Positions 16,476 to 25,496 of a DNA stretch of 64,000 nucleotides are shown piece after piece. The stretch spans positions 1-64,000 of the forward strand of contig QKPN01000008.1 of the NCBI GenBank assembly GCA_003258405.1, written 5' to 3'. The position numbers and the translations under genes were made by a program. The notes under the pieces were generated by a model. That model saw only the letters and a list, made by a program, of their open reading frames with translations, was not told where the DNA came from and did no database searches. Each line of letters begins with the position of its first letter. The first letter of the stretch is position 1. The stretch is from Rhodobacteraceae bacterium DSL-40. GTDB taxonomy: Bacteria; Pseudomonadota; Alphaproteobacteria; Rhodobacterales; Rhodobacteraceae.

Positions 16476-17892
16476 TCTTCCCTGGGCCCAGGCCCACGAG
16501 ATCGCCGAGGCTGTCCGGAGCGGCCGGCGGACGGCGGCAAGCGTCATCGAGGCGACACTCGGGCGGATTGCCGCGGTCGATCCGCGGATCAATGCCTTCA
16601 CCGCCGTGACGGCGGAGCGCGCCCGCGCCGAAGCCGCGGCCCTCGACCGGGCCATCGCGGCGGGCGCGGCGCCGGGCCCGCTCGCAGGTGTCCCGTTCGC
16701 GGTCAAGAATCTCTTCGATATCAAGGGCCTTCCGACGCTCTGCGGATCGAAGATCAATCGCGACCGCACGCCCGCCAGCCGCGATGCCCTGCTCGTCGAG
16801 CGGCTGCGGGCGGCCGGGGCCATTCTCGTCGGCGCCCTCGGCATGGGCGAATATGCCTACGATTTCACCGGCGAGAATGCCCATGACGGCGCGGTCCGGA
16901 ACCCCCATGATCCGGAGCGGATGAGCGGTGGCTCGTCCTCGGGCTCGGGCGCCGCGACCGCGGCCGGCATGGCGCCGATCTCGCTCGGCTCCGATACCAA
17001 TGGCTCGCTCCGCGTCCCGGCCTCGCTCTGCGGCGTCTTCAGCCTGAAACCGACCTACGGCCGGCTGCCCCGGACGCGGACCTTTTCCTTCGTCGACAGT
17101 CTCGACCACCTCGGCCCCTTCGCCCGGTCCGTCAGGGATCTCGCGCTGGCCTATGACGCGATGCAGGGGCCGGACGGGGGCGATCATGCCTGCACCCGGC
17201 GCGGCGTGGAGCCCGCGCTGCCCGCGCTCGCCGACGGGCCGGGGCGGTTGCGGATCGGCGTTCCGGGCGGCTGGTTCGAGACCCGCTACGGGCCGGAGGC
17301 GCGGGAGGCCGTCGGCCGCGTGCTGCAAGGGCTGCCGGGTTCCGGCCAGATCATGCGGGTCGATCTCGATGCCGCCGAGGCCGGGCGCGCCGCCGCCTAT
17401 CTCATCACCAATTCGGAAAGCGCGGCCTTTCACATCGAGCGGCTCCGCAGCCGGGCGCAGGACTATGACCCGGACACGCGGGACCGCTTTCTCGCCGGCG
17501 CGCTTCTGCCCGCCGCCTGGGTCGCGCGCGCGCAAAGGGTGCGGGCCTGGTGGCTGACACAGGCGCTGGCCGCCTTCAGCGTCGCCGATGTGCTGATCGT
17601 GCCCGCGACCCCCGTTCCGGCCCCGCGGCGCGGCGAGACGGTGCTCGATCTCGCCGGCCGGAAGCTGCCCCTGCGCCCGAGCCTCGGCCTGCTCTCGCAG
17701 CCCTTCTCCTGCATCGGCCTCCCGGTAGTCACCGTCCCCGTCTTCCGCCCGGGCGAGCTGCCCATCGGGGTTCAGATCATCGCGCCCCCCTGGCGCGAGG
17801 ATCTCGCGCTGAAGGTCGGCCATGCGCTCGAGGCAAGAGGCGTCGCGACCGCCCACGCGCCCGGCGGCGTCCGCGCCCAGGCCGTCGCCTAG
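16468..17892 (+). CDS. atzE: AtzE-like amidase (1-carboxybiuret hydrolase-type)
   Basis: A 474-residue amidase-signature enzyme. The Lys80-cisSer156-Ser180 triad sits in FAVKNLFDIKG, GGSSSGSGAATAAG and GSDTNGSLRVPAS with the expected 24-residue serine spacing. AtzE with AtzG hydrolyses 1-carboxybiuret to 1,3-dicarboxyurea; AtzH-like and AtzF-like enzymes in this window could finish the route. ATG 16468 has GGAGGGAAGG immediately upstream and overlaps the atzG stop. A cyanuric acid hydrolase (AtzD), which would supply carboxybiuret, is not in the window, so the true substrate may differ. Confidence 0.85.
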   Translation: MTDLPWAQAHEIAEAVRSGRRTAASVIEATLGRIAAVDPRINAFTAVTAERARAEAAALDRAIAAGAAPGPLAGVPFAVKNLFDIKGLPTLCGSKINRDRTPASRDALLVERLRAAGAILVGALGMGEYAYDFTGENAHDGAVRNPHDPERMSGGSSSGSGAATAAGMAPISLGSDTNGSLRVPASLCGVFSLKPTYGRLPRTRTFSFVDSLDHLGPFARSVRDLALAYDAMQGPDGGDHACTRRGVEPALPALADGPGRLRIGVPGGWFETRYGPEAREAVGRVLQGLPGSGQIMRVDLDAAEAGRAAAYLITNSESAAFHIERLRSRAQDYDPDTRDRFLAGALLPAAWVARAQRVRAWWLTQALAAFSVADVLIVPATPVPAPRRGETVLDLAGRKLPLRPSLGLLSQPFSCIGLPVVTVPVFRPGELPIGVQIIAPPWREDLALKVGHALEARGVATAHAPGGVRAQAVA

Positions 17893-17977
17893 ATCAATGC
17901 AGGGCGCAACGCTGCCGGTCTCCCTCTGGCCGATGTCATGCGCCCGGTCCCGGCGAAGTCGCTGGGGCAGGGCGGGA

Positions 17978-18829
17978 TCATCCCTGGGCGAGCTCCTCCA
18001 GCATGGTCTTCGCCGCGAGCTGGCCGAGCGGATTGGCGGCCATCGGGCTGTCGCCGGTCAGCAGCCGGCCATCCCGATGCACCGCCCCCGAGATGTCGTC
18101 GTTCACGAGCTCGAAGCCCATGGACTGCAGCGCCTCCCCGAACTTCCAGGTCAGATGGCCGGGCATGTAGCCGATATCGGGGGTCTGGGCGTCCATCGCA
18201 TCGGGGAAGGCGCAGATCTTGCGGCCCCGGTAGATGCCGCTCTCGCCCACCGCCAGGAAGGCCGCCGGACCGTGGCAGAGCGAGATCACGAAGCGATCCT
18301 CCTCCTCCGCCCATTCGAGCGCCGCGCCGACATCCCGGCTTTCGGGCAGGCCGATCAGCGCGCCATGCCCGCCCGGAATGAAGAGCGCGGCATAGTCGTC
18401 GAGCCCCCCGGCGACCAGATCGGCGAGCTTCAGCGGCTGCCGGAACTGCGGGCTGTAGCGCGCGAAGAGGCCCTTGATCTCCTCATCCTCGGAGGGCATC
18501 GCCCAGAACTCGAATTTCACCGGATTGCCCGAAACCGTGGCCACATCGAAGGCAAAGCCCGCCTTGTCGAGATGATACATCGGCAGGAGCGTCTCGACGG
18601 GATGGTTGCCGGTCGAGAAGAAACTGCCGTTGTCGGTCAGCAGATAGCGCTCGTCGGCGCCGATCATCAGGATCTTCCGGTTGCCCGTGTAGGGCTCCGG
18701 ATAGTCCGCGCCGGAAAGATCGGATTTCGGCGCGGTGAACTGGCTCAGCGAATAGGGCGAGGGGAAAAACGCGTTCTCCTCGGCCGGATCGGGCTGTGGT
18801 TTCCTGTCGGTTTTGTCCGTGTCGGTCAT
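17978..18829 (-). CDS. hchA: DJ-1/PfpI-family protein HchA (Hsp31, glyoxalase III/deglycase)
   Basis: A 283-residue cytosolic protein, full length for Hsp31. The nucleophile elbow [18 protein letters not shown] places Cys185 at the same number as in the E. coli protein, with HGA in [19 protein letters not shown] and the N-terminal P-domain segment [18 protein letters not shown]. Reported roles are glutathione-independent methylglyoxal conversion, chaperone and contested protein/nucleic acid deglycase activity. GGGGAGA precedes ATG 18829. It lies alone between AtzE (convergent) and the molybdenum hydroxylase large subunit, which may be co-directional but separate. Confidence 0.93.
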   Translation of the reverse strand: MTDTDKTDRKPQPDPAEENAFFPSPYSLSQFTAPKSDLSGADYPEPYTGNRKILMIGADERYLLTDNGSFFSTGNHPVETLLPMYHLDKAGFAFDVATVSGNPVKFEFWAMPSEDEEIKGLFARYSPQFRQPLKLADLVAGGLDDYAALFIPGGHGALIGLPESRDVGAALEWAEEEDRFVISLCHGPAAFLAVGESGIYRGRKICAFPDAMDAQTPDIGYMPGHLTWKFGEALQSMGFELVNDDISGAVHRDGRLLTGDSPMAANPLGQLAAKTMLEELAQG

Positions 18830-18910
18830 GGGATTCTCCCCTCAATGTTGGTCCTGGACCCTGAAAGCTGGGGGCTCCTCCGCGGCGTTCAAGACGCCGG
18901 GCGCCCCTGG

Positions 18911-21145
18911 CTAGGGCCCGGGCGGCGCGAGCGGAGGAAGCCGCTCCAGCATCCCGTCGAGCGTCAGCGGATACTCCCGCAGCCGGATGCCCGTGGCGTT
19001 GTAGAGGGCGTTGGCGATCGCCGCGCCGACGCCGCAGAGCCCCAGCTCCCCGACCCCCTTGGCCTTCATCGGCGAGGAGAAGGCGTCGGGATGATCGAGG
19101 AAGATCACCTCCTGCTCCGGCAGGTCGGCATGGACCGGCACCTCGTAGCCGGCGAGATCGTGATTGACGAAAAAGCCCGCCCCGGCATCGACCGCGAGCT
19201 CCTCCATCAGCGCCGAGCCGATCCCCATGGTCATCGACCCGATCACCTGGCTCCGCGCCGTCTTCGGATTGAGGATCCGCCCGGCATCGCAGACCGAGAG
19301 CATCCGGCGGAGCCGCACCTCGCCCGTCCAGGCATTGACCGCCGCCTCCACGAAATGCGCCGCGAAGGTCGCCTGCTGATGGGTCTCGTCGAGATCGCCG
19401 TATTCGATGCGATCCTCGGCGCTGATCGCCTCATCGCGCACCAGTTCCGCGAGCTCCACCCTGCGCCCGGCCCCGGTCACCGCGCCATCGGCAAACTGCG
19501 CCTCGGCCTCCGGCATCTGCAGCATCTCGCAGATCATCGCCCGCAACCGGACACAGGCGGCATAAAGACCGGCGGTCGCGTTGTTGGCACCCCATTGCCC
19601 GCCCGAACCCACACTGAGCGGGAAATCCGAATCCCCCAGCCGGACAGCGACCCGCCCGAGCGGCACGCCCAGCATCTCGGCGGCGGTCTGGGCCAGGATG
19701 GTGTAGGAGCCGGTGCCGATATCCGTCATATCGGTCTCGACCGTCAGGCTGCCGTCCTGTTCCAGCCGGATGCGCGCCGCCGACTGCCGGACCAGGTTGT
19801 CGCGATAGCCCGCGGCCATCCCCATCCCGAGGAGCCAGTCGCCGTCGCGCCGCGTGCCGGGGGTCGTGCTGCGCTCCGACCAGCCGAACCGCTCGGCCCC
19901 CGTCCGCAGGCACTCGACCAGATGCCGCTCGGAAAACGGCCGCTCCGGGTCGGCCGGATCGCTCTGGGTGTCGTTCCGGATGCGGAGCTCGACCGGGTCC
20001 ATCCCGAGCGCCTCCGCAAGTTCGTCCATCGCGACCTCGAGCGCCATCAGCCCCGGCGCCTCGCCAGGGGCGCGCATGTCGCTCGCCTTGGGCAGATCGA
20101 GGATCGCCATGTGCATCGCCGTGAGCCGGTTTGCCCCGGCATAGAGCAGCTTCGTCTGGGAGACCGCCGGCTCGTGCCGCCCCTCGGCCAGATTGCCCGA
20201 GATGCCCTGATGCGCGATCGCCGTCAGCCGCCCGTCGCGCTCGGCCCCCAGCCGCACGCGCTGGAGCGTGGCCGAGCGGTGGGTGGTGTTGTTCATCACC
20301 ATCGGCCGCGTCAGCGCCACCTTGACCGGCCGGCCGACCTTGCGCGCGGCCATGGCCGCGAGCACGGCATCGGACTGGATCGCGAGCTTCGCCCCGAAAC
20401 CGCCGCCGACATAGGGCGCGATCACCCGGACATCGCTCTTCTCGATCCCGAACAGCCGGGCCAGCGACCGCTGCGCCCAGCCGACCATCTGGGTCGCGGT
20501 CCAGAGCGTCAGCCGGCCATCGGCCCAATGCGCGATCGTGGCATGGGGCTCCATCATCGCGTGGCTCTCGTGGCTCGTCTGGTAGCGCTGCTCGATCCGC
20601 ACCGGCGCCGCCGCGAAGGCCGCCTCGAAATCGCCGACCGTGTCGCTGTCGACGGGCTCGAGCCCCTCGCGCGCCTCGTCCGGCGCCGGCCAGTCGCCCT
20701 CGGCAAGGGAAGGCAGCGCATAGCGCCCCGGCGCGCGGTCATAGCTGATCTCGAGCAGGAAGGCGCCGTCGCGGGCCGCCTCGAAGCTCTCGGCCACCAC
20801 CAGCGCCACCGCCTGATGGTAATGCTGGATCTCCGGCCCGGCGAGATAATCGGGCGTGCCGCCGCCGGGATAGGTCACATCGCCGGCATTTTCCCAGGTG
20901 ATGACCTCGATCACCCCCGGCAGGTCGCGCGCCGCGCGGCTGTCGATGGCCCGGATCCGGCCCCGGGCGATGCCCGCGCCGACCAGATAGCCGTAGGTCT
21001 GATCCGGCACCACATCGTGCTGCTCATAGGCATAGCGGGCCTGCCCGGTCGTCTTCAGCGCGCCGTCGATGCGCGACGTCGGCTGCCCGACGACCGTCTG
21101 ATCGTCGATGGGATTGCGCTCTGCGGGTCTGTCGAATTTCATCAT
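18911..21145 (-). CDS. Molybdenum-cofactor-binding large subunit, PaoC-like
   Basis: A 744-residue xanthine oxidase-family large subunit. Moco and substrate-binding segments include PYVGGGFGAKLAIQSDAVLAA, RAPGEAPGLMALEVAMDELAEALG (in part) and the C-terminal KGVGELGLCGVGAAIANAL, whose glutamate (GEPG-type) is the catalytic base. The similarity is closest to PaoC/YagR, which oxidises aromatic aldehydes. GAAAGG lies upstream of ATG 21145. It follows the FAD subunit gene within one base. No XdhC/PaoD-type Moco insertion chaperone is adjacent, although family members need one. The substrate is unknown; an aromatic aldehyde or N-heterocycle is plausible given the next cluster. Confidence 0.9.
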   Translation of the reverse strand: MMKFDRPAERNPIDDQTVVGQPTSRIDGALKTTGQARYAYEQHDVVPDQTYGYLVGAGIARGRIRAIDSRAARDLPGVIEVITWENAGDVTYPGGGTPDYLAGPEIQHYHQAVALVVAESFEAARDGAFLLEISYDRAPGRYALPSLAEGDWPAPDEAREGLEPVDSDTVGDFEAAFAAAPVRIEQRYQTSHESHAMMEPHATIAHWADGRLTLWTATQMVGWAQRSLARLFGIEKSDVRVIAPYVGGGFGAKLAIQSDAVLAAMAARKVGRPVKVALTRPMVMNNTTHRSATLQRVRLGAERDGRLTAIAHQGISGNLAEGRHEPAVSQTKLLYAGANRLTAMHMAILDLPKASDMRAPGEAPGLMALEVAMDELAEALGMDPVELRIRNDTQSDPADPERPFSERHLVECLRTGAERFGWSERSTTPGTRRDGDWLLGMGMAAGYRDNLVRQSAARIRLEQDGSLTVETDMTDIGTGSYTILAQTAAEMLGVPLGRVAVRLGDSDFPLSVGSGGQWGANNATAGLYAACVRLRAMICEMLQMPEAEAQFADGAVTGAGRRVELAELVRDEAISAEDRIEYGDLDETHQQATFAAHFVEAAVNAWTGEVRLRRMLSVCDAGRILNPKTARSQVIGSMTMGIGSALMEELAVDAGAGFFVNHDLAGYEVPVHADLPEQEVIFLDHPDAFSSPMKAKGVGELGLCGVGAAIANALYNATGIRLREYPLTLDGMLERLPPLAPPGP

Positions 21146-21146
21146 C

Positions 21147-22093
21147 TCAGCCTTTCGCCTGCGCCATGACATACGCCAGCGTGCGGGTGGCAAGCGGCAG
21201 CTTGAAGGCGTTCCCGGCCGTCGGCCGCGCGTCGCGGAAGGCGCGGTCGGTCACGGCTCGCGCGCCCTGCGGGAGAAGCTCCTCGGCCTCTTCCACCCGC
21301 CACGGCCGCGGCGCGACGCCCCCGAAGGCCACCCGCCCGGTCCCGTCGGGCCGGAGGAGGGCGGCCACGGACACCAGCGCAAAGGCGTAGGAGGCCCGGT
21401 CGCGGACCTTCTGGTAGAACTGCCGGCCCTCCGGCGGTGGCCCAAGATGGACCGCGGTGATGAATTCGCCCTGTTCCAGCACGGTATCGCGCTCCGGCGT
21501 GGTGCCGGGCAGGCGATGGAACTCCGCCAGCGGGATCATCCGCACCGCGCCCTCGGCATCCACCGTTTCCACCACGGTCTCGAAGAGCCGCAGCGCGACG
21601 GCCATGTCCCCCGGATAGGTCGCGATGCAGTGCTCCGAGGTTCCGATCACCCCGAGGCCGCGTGAAAACCCCTCGATCGCCGCGCAGCCCGAGCCGGGCG
21701 CGCGCTTGTTGCAGCGCTGTGCCGTGTCATAGAAATAGGGGCAGCGCGTGCGCTGAAGCAGGTTCCCCGCCGTCGTCGCCTTGTTGCGCAACTGGCCGCT
21801 GGCACCGGCCATGATGGCCCGGGCGACCGCGCCGTAATCGCGCCGGATGCGTTCATCCGTCGCCAGCGCCGTGTTCGAGACCAGCGCGCCGATGCGCAGG
21901 CCGCCGTCCTCCTTCGCCTCGATCCGGTGCAGGTCGAGATCCTGCACGTCGACCAGATGGCGCGGCGCCTCGATCTGGAGCTTCATCAGGTCGATGAGAT
22001 TGGTGCCCCCGGCGATGAAGCGGGCTTCGGGATTGGCGGCGACCACCGCCGCGGCCTGCTGCGGGCTCCGGGCGCGTTCGTAGCTGAAGGCCT

Positions 22094-22097
<4 letters not shown>
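21147..22097 (-). CDS. FAD-binding subunit with extra Fe-S cysteines, PaoB-like
   Basis: A 316-residue FAD subunit of a molybdenum hydroxylase ([15 protein letters not shown] flavin loop; [20 protein letters not shown]). Four cysteines at positions 119, 129, 138 and 157 reproduce the pattern that binds an additional [4Fe-4S] cluster in E. coli PaoB, which most xanthine dehydrogenase FAD subunits lack. ATG 22097 overlaps the 2Fe-2S subunit stop (ATGA). It carries electrons between the 2Fe-2S clusters and the final acceptor. The cluster assignment is by motif only. Confidence 0.9.
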
Positions 22098-22630
<533 letters not shown>

Positions 22631-22742
22631 TGCACTCCCTTCCGTTGCAAACGCGTGCCCCGAAGGACCCCGCGCGCCACCGATCGGGACACGCCCGGCA
22701 GTAAGCTTTGCGGGTCAACCGCCGAAGGAGGGAGAGGTTCCG

Positions 22743-22880
22743 TCACGCCGCGACCAAATCCGGTTCGAAGGCCTCGGCCGCGCGGCGCTCTTGCCGCCAT
22801 GCCCGTGTCGCGGCGGCGCGCAGACCGGCCGGCACCCCGTCGCGAAGGTCGTCGCCCCAGCCCTCGGGCAGCGCGCATTC
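22743..22880 (-). pseudogene. Possible truncated coding remnant
   Basis: In the 375-base gap between the 2Fe-2S subunit gene and the LysR gene, one minus-strand frame reads like the C-terminus of a protein (LPEGWGDDLRDGVPAGLRAA, later ending EPDLVAA and TGA) with the GC-rich third positions of real genes. It has no proper start, and it begins exactly where the AT-rich three-copy module ends. I cannot name the family. It may be the stump of a gene cut by a rearrangement at the module edge, or chance. Confidence 0.25.
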
Positions 22881-22957
22881 ATGATATGTTAACTACGAAA
22901 ATTCAATGAAATCAAAGGCGGTTTTCCATTTTCACGGTGAAACGCCCCATTTTCACC
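22875..22957 (-). repeat. Three-copy promoter-like module, copy A
   Basis: AT-rich ~85-base element in otherwise GC-rich sequence, also present at 29072-29156 and 59911-59991. Read on the minus strand it has a half-site GTGAAAA, seven bases, the palindrome TTTCAC-C-GTGAAA (22930-22942), 14 bases, TTGATT, 17 bases, TTAACA, then ATCATGAAT. The distances from half-site to palindrome and palindrome to TTG are identical in all three copies. Downstream on the minus strand lies the 2Fe-2S subunit gene after about 250 bases. It may be a regulated sigma-70 promoter or a dispersed repeat. Confidence 0.75.
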
Positions 22958-23005
22958 GCCGCCACACCATGGACGGCCCCCGCCTGAGGGCCTTTCCGCT
23001 CCCTC

Positions 23006-23899
23006 TCACTCGAAGGGCTTGCGCGCGACCTTCCGCGCGATCTCGACGAACGTGCGGACATGGACGCCCCGCTCGTCGAGCCGGTAATTCAGCGAAAGCT
23101 CCGTCGTGCCGAGCGCGGGGTCGAAGGGGAGGTAGCGGATGCCGTTCCGCGTGGCGCTTCCCACCGATTCCGGCACGATGGCGATGCCTTCGCCGATGGC
23201 GACAAGGCTCAGCGCGGTCTGGAGATCCATGGTGAAGACCCGCTTCCTGACCTCCACGCCCTGCCGCTCGCAACACGACAGCACGAAGTCCGCATAGCTT
23301 GGGCGGGGATATTCCGGATAGAGGATGAAGTTCTGGTCGGCGAGCGTCGCGAGGCTCACGGTCTTGCGCATGCCGGTGTCGATCGTGTCGGGCGCCGCGA
23401 GGATCAGCGGCTCGTCCCGGAGCTTGAGCTTGGCCAGCTCGGCATCCACCAGCGCGGGCCGGGCGACGGCCACGTCGATTTCGCGGGCGACCAGCTTGCG
23501 GTGGAGCTGGGCATTGTTCATCGGAATGAGGCTCAGCGCGATCTGCGGGAAGTTCGCCCGGAACGACTTGATGATGTTGGGCAGGATCCCGTAGGTCGAG
23601 GAGCCCACGAACCCGATCCGGAGCCGCCCCTCCGCGCCCTGGCCGATACGGCGGACCTCGAGCCGGGTATCCTCGATCAGATCGAGAATGGTCTGGCCGC
23701 GCAGGCGGAGCCGTTCGCCTGCCTGGGTAAGCGTGATCGCGCTCCGGCCCCTGTCGAAGAGGACCGCCTGGAGCTCTTCCTCGAACTGCTTGATCTGGCG
23801 CGAGAGCGGCGGCTGGGCGATCCCCAGCCGTTCCGCGGCGCGCCCGAAATGCAGCTCCTCGGCAAGGGCCATGAAATATTTCAGCTGTTTGAAGTTCAT
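23006..23899 (-). CDS. LysR-family regulator of the aromatic cluster
   Basis: A 297-residue LysR protein of the CatR/BenM/CatM-like subgroup: MNFKQLKYFMALAEELHFGR then AAERLGIAQPPLSRQIKQFE, a near-textbook N-terminus for regulators of aromatic catabolism. The effector domain runs from about residue 90. GGGAGG lies nine bases upstream of ATG 23899. It is co-directional with and downstream of the ring-cleavage dioxygenase gene but separated by an intrinsic terminator. Two GTAT-N6-ATAC sites in the nearby divergent promoter are its likely targets; muconate-type intermediates are the likely effectors by family precedent. Confidence 0.92.
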   Translation of the reverse strand: MNFKQLKYFMALAEELHFGRAAERLGIAQPPLSRQIKQFEEELQAVLFDRGRSAITLTQAGERLRLRGQTILDLIEDTRLEVRRIGQGAEGRLRIGFVGSSTYGILPNIIKSFRANFPQIALSLIPMNNAQLHRKLVAREIDVAVARPALVDAELAKLKLRDEPLILAAPDTIDTGMRKTVSLATLADQNFILYPEYPRPSYADFVLSCCERQGVEVRKRVFTMDLQTALSLVAIGEGIAIVPESVGSATRNGIRYLPFDPALGTTELSLNYRLDERGVHVRTFVEIARKVARKPFE

Positions 23900-23934
23900 C
23901 AGCGTCGCCCTCCCGGCATGGGGAAGCCTACACG

Positions 23935-23965
23935 AAAAAAAGGGCGCCCGACATGCAGGCGCCCC
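23935..23965 (-). terminator. Intrinsic terminator downstream of the dioxygenase gene
   Basis: Read on the minus strand, GGGCGCC and GGCGCCC pair over seven bases around a nine-base loop and are followed directly by seven T residues. It sits 22 bases after the dioxygenase stop and before the LysR start, so it should separate their transcripts. Confidence 0.85.
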
Positions 23966-23987
23966 ATAACCGGAGAGGAACGCGGGA

Positions 23988-24875
23988 CTATTCCGCAGCG
24001 ACCTCCTCCGCGACCTTCTGTTCCGTCTTCTCCGCCTTCAGGACGAAGTCGAACCGCACGTGCAGGTCGGTGTCGAGATCCTCGCCCGCAGGCTCGAATT
24101 CGCCCACGAGGCTGTCCTTCACCGCAAACACGGAGTCGTTGTCGAGCCACTCGGAAGAGCTGTCATAGATCTGGCTGATCAGCGGGCGGTGTCCGTCCTT
24201 GCTCAGGATGAAATGCATGTGGCCGGGGCGGTTCGGATGGTGCCCCATGAAGCGCAGAAGCTCGCCCGCGGTTTCGTTGTCCGGGATCGGATAGGGCACG
24301 GGCCGCAGCGCGCGGAAGGCATAGTGCCCGTCCGCGTCGGTCTCGAACCGGCCGCGGAGGTTGTAGTCCGGCTGGTCGGGGTCGTGGTTCTCGTAAAGGC
24401 CGTTCGGGGCGTCTTCCCAGACGTCGAGGATCACGCCCTGAAGCGGGCTGCCGTCCGCATCGCGCACATAGCCCTCGAAATAGACCGTTTCCTCGCCCTC
24501 GAAATGCTTCTGCACGACCGATGCGCCCTTGGGCAGCACCGGCGGATTGTGGCGGTAGAACGGGCCGAGCACCGTGCTTTCGCTCTCGTTGCCGGAGACC
24601 TCGTTTGAGAGCATGTCGACGAGCACTTCGAAGCCGAGGATATCGCCGAGGAGGATGAATTCCTGCCGCTTGTCCGAGCAGGTCTGGCCGGCGCGGGCGA
24701 GGTAGTCGCAGGCTGCCATGAACTCGTAATGCTGCAGCTTCACGTCCTTGGCAAAGCCGTGCAGGTGCCGGATGAGCGCCGTCATGATCTCCCGCTGGCG
24801 TTCGGTGATCTCACCGTTCTGGCCGAGAGAGCCGATGACGACATCGGTGATATTCTCGAGTGTGACCTTTGCCAT
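23988..24875 (-). CDS. Intradiol ring-cleavage dioxygenase (catechol/hydroxyquinol 1,2-dioxygenase)
   Basis: A 295-residue non-haem Fe(III) enzyme that opens a catechol-type ring between the hydroxyl groups. All four iron ligands are present with CatA-like spacing: Tyr161 (NGLYENHDPD), Tyr195 (VPYPIPDN), His219 and His221 (PNRPGHMHFI). The N-terminal dimerisation helices precede them. Features such as YPIP and DSVFAVKDSLV recall hydroxyquinol/chlorocatechol-type members, so catechol versus hydroxyquinol cannot be settled; the neighbouring muconate cycloisomerase argues for catechol or a substituted catechol. GGAGGAA precedes ATG 24875. It is divergent from the SCP2/hydrolase/BKACE genes across a 240-base regulatory region. 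Confidence 0.92.
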   Translation of the reverse strand: MAKVTLENITDVVIGSLGQNGEITERQREIMTALIRHLHGFAKDVKLQHYEFMAACDYLARAGQTCSDKRQEFILLGDILGFEVLVDMLSNEVSGNESESTVLGPFYRHNPPVLPKGASVVQKHFEGEETVYFEGYVRDADGSPLQGVILDVWEDAPNGLYENHDPDQPDYNLRGRFETDADGHYAFRALRPVPYPIPDNETAGELLRFMGHHPNRPGHMHFILSKDGHRPLISQIYDSSSEWLDNDSVFAVKDSLVGEFEPAGEDLDTDLHVRFDFVLKAEKTEQKVAEEVAAE

Positions 24876-24978
24876 CACATTTCCTCCGCTATCGAGCTCG
24901 CCACGATTCCTGCGGCGCAGCCTGTTGTTCTGTCCGTGGACCATCCGCCCATTGCCGCGCCCGACCAATGCCTTTCTC

Positions 24979-25069
24979 GGTATCGCGCAATACTCTGGAA
25001 CCGCCGCGCCGCAGGGCGCCCGCGAAGGTATCGCGGCATACCGGCCGGGACATTGCCGCGGGCGCCCTG
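24979..25069. promoter_or_regulatory. Paired GTAT-N6-ATAC operators and long inverted repeat in divergent promoter
   Basis: Two near-identical sites, GGTATCGCGCAATACT (24979-24994) and GGTATCGCGGCATACC (25027-25042), lie 48 bases apart between the dioxygenase and SCP2-like genes. The second is enclosed by a perfect 13-base inverted repeat, CAGGGCGCCCGCG at 25012-25024 and its complement at 25057-25069. CatM/BenM-type LysR proteins bind dyads built from ATAC and GTAT halves, so these are probable sites for the adjacent LysR regulator. Confidence 0.65.
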
Positions 25070-25115
25070 AAAGCGCAGGTTCGGGAAAAGCGGACACCCG
25101 ATGCGCGGAGGAAAC

Positions 25116-25496
25116 ATGATCGACCAACTGGCCATGATGCAGGCCCGGCTCAACGCCACGCCGCACCTGCTGCGGCTCGGGCGTCTCTTCTGCGAGACCG
25201 TGCTCCTCTCCGTCGATGGCGACGAATACTACCTCACCTTCGAGAAGGGCCGCCTGGAGGCGATCACGCCGGGCCCAAGCCGCAAGACACCCTACCGCTT
25301 CGCGCTCCTCACCGATGCCGAGGCGCTTGCCGAATTCTGGCGTCCGGTCCCGAAGCCCGGGTTTCACGACCTGTTCGGTCTGGTGAAGATGGGCCGCGGA
25401 CAGGTGGCGGGAGACATTCTCAGCCTCGTGAAGAACCTGCGCTTCTTCAAGGAATTCATGGCGCTGCCGCGCGAGATGGCGAAGGAGGCCGCATGA
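25116..25496 (+). CDS. SCP2-like small protein
   Basis: A 126-residue cytoplasmic protein whose body (LSVDGDEYYLTFEKGRLEAI then RFALLTDAEALAEFWRPVP) resembles SCP2/sterol-carrier-like lipid-binding domains. ATG 25116 is chosen because GGAGG lies six to ten bases upstream. Its stop overlaps the alpha/beta hydrolase start (ATGA at 25493-25496), so the two are coupled. Its role is unknown: it may bind a hydrophobic intermediate. It is too large and too different to be muconolactone isomerase, the step otherwise missing here. Confidence 0.65.
   Translation: MIDQLAMMQARLNATPHLLRLGRLFCETVLLSVDGDEYYLTFEKGRLEAITPGPSRKTPYRFALLTDAEALAEFWRPVPKPGFHDLFGLVKMGRGQVAGDILSLVKNLRFFKEFMALPREMAKEAA

Noticed and set aside
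17822-21169. Second 1,100-codon plus-strand open frame
   Set aside because: Antisense to hchA and the Mo-hydroxylase large subunit gene; no domain recognised, composition typical of a shadow frame.
22875-22957. Canonical chromosomal parS site
   Set aside because: The palindrome has an extra central base relative to TGTTTCACGTGAAACA and lies in a promoter-like context, so a true parS cannot be claimed; kept only as one hypothesis in the findings.
24875-25367. N-terminal extension of the dioxygenase frame up to 25367
   Set aside because: The extension runs through the divergent promoter and overlaps the SCP2-like gene; the family N-terminus and a GGAGGAA site fix the start at 24875.
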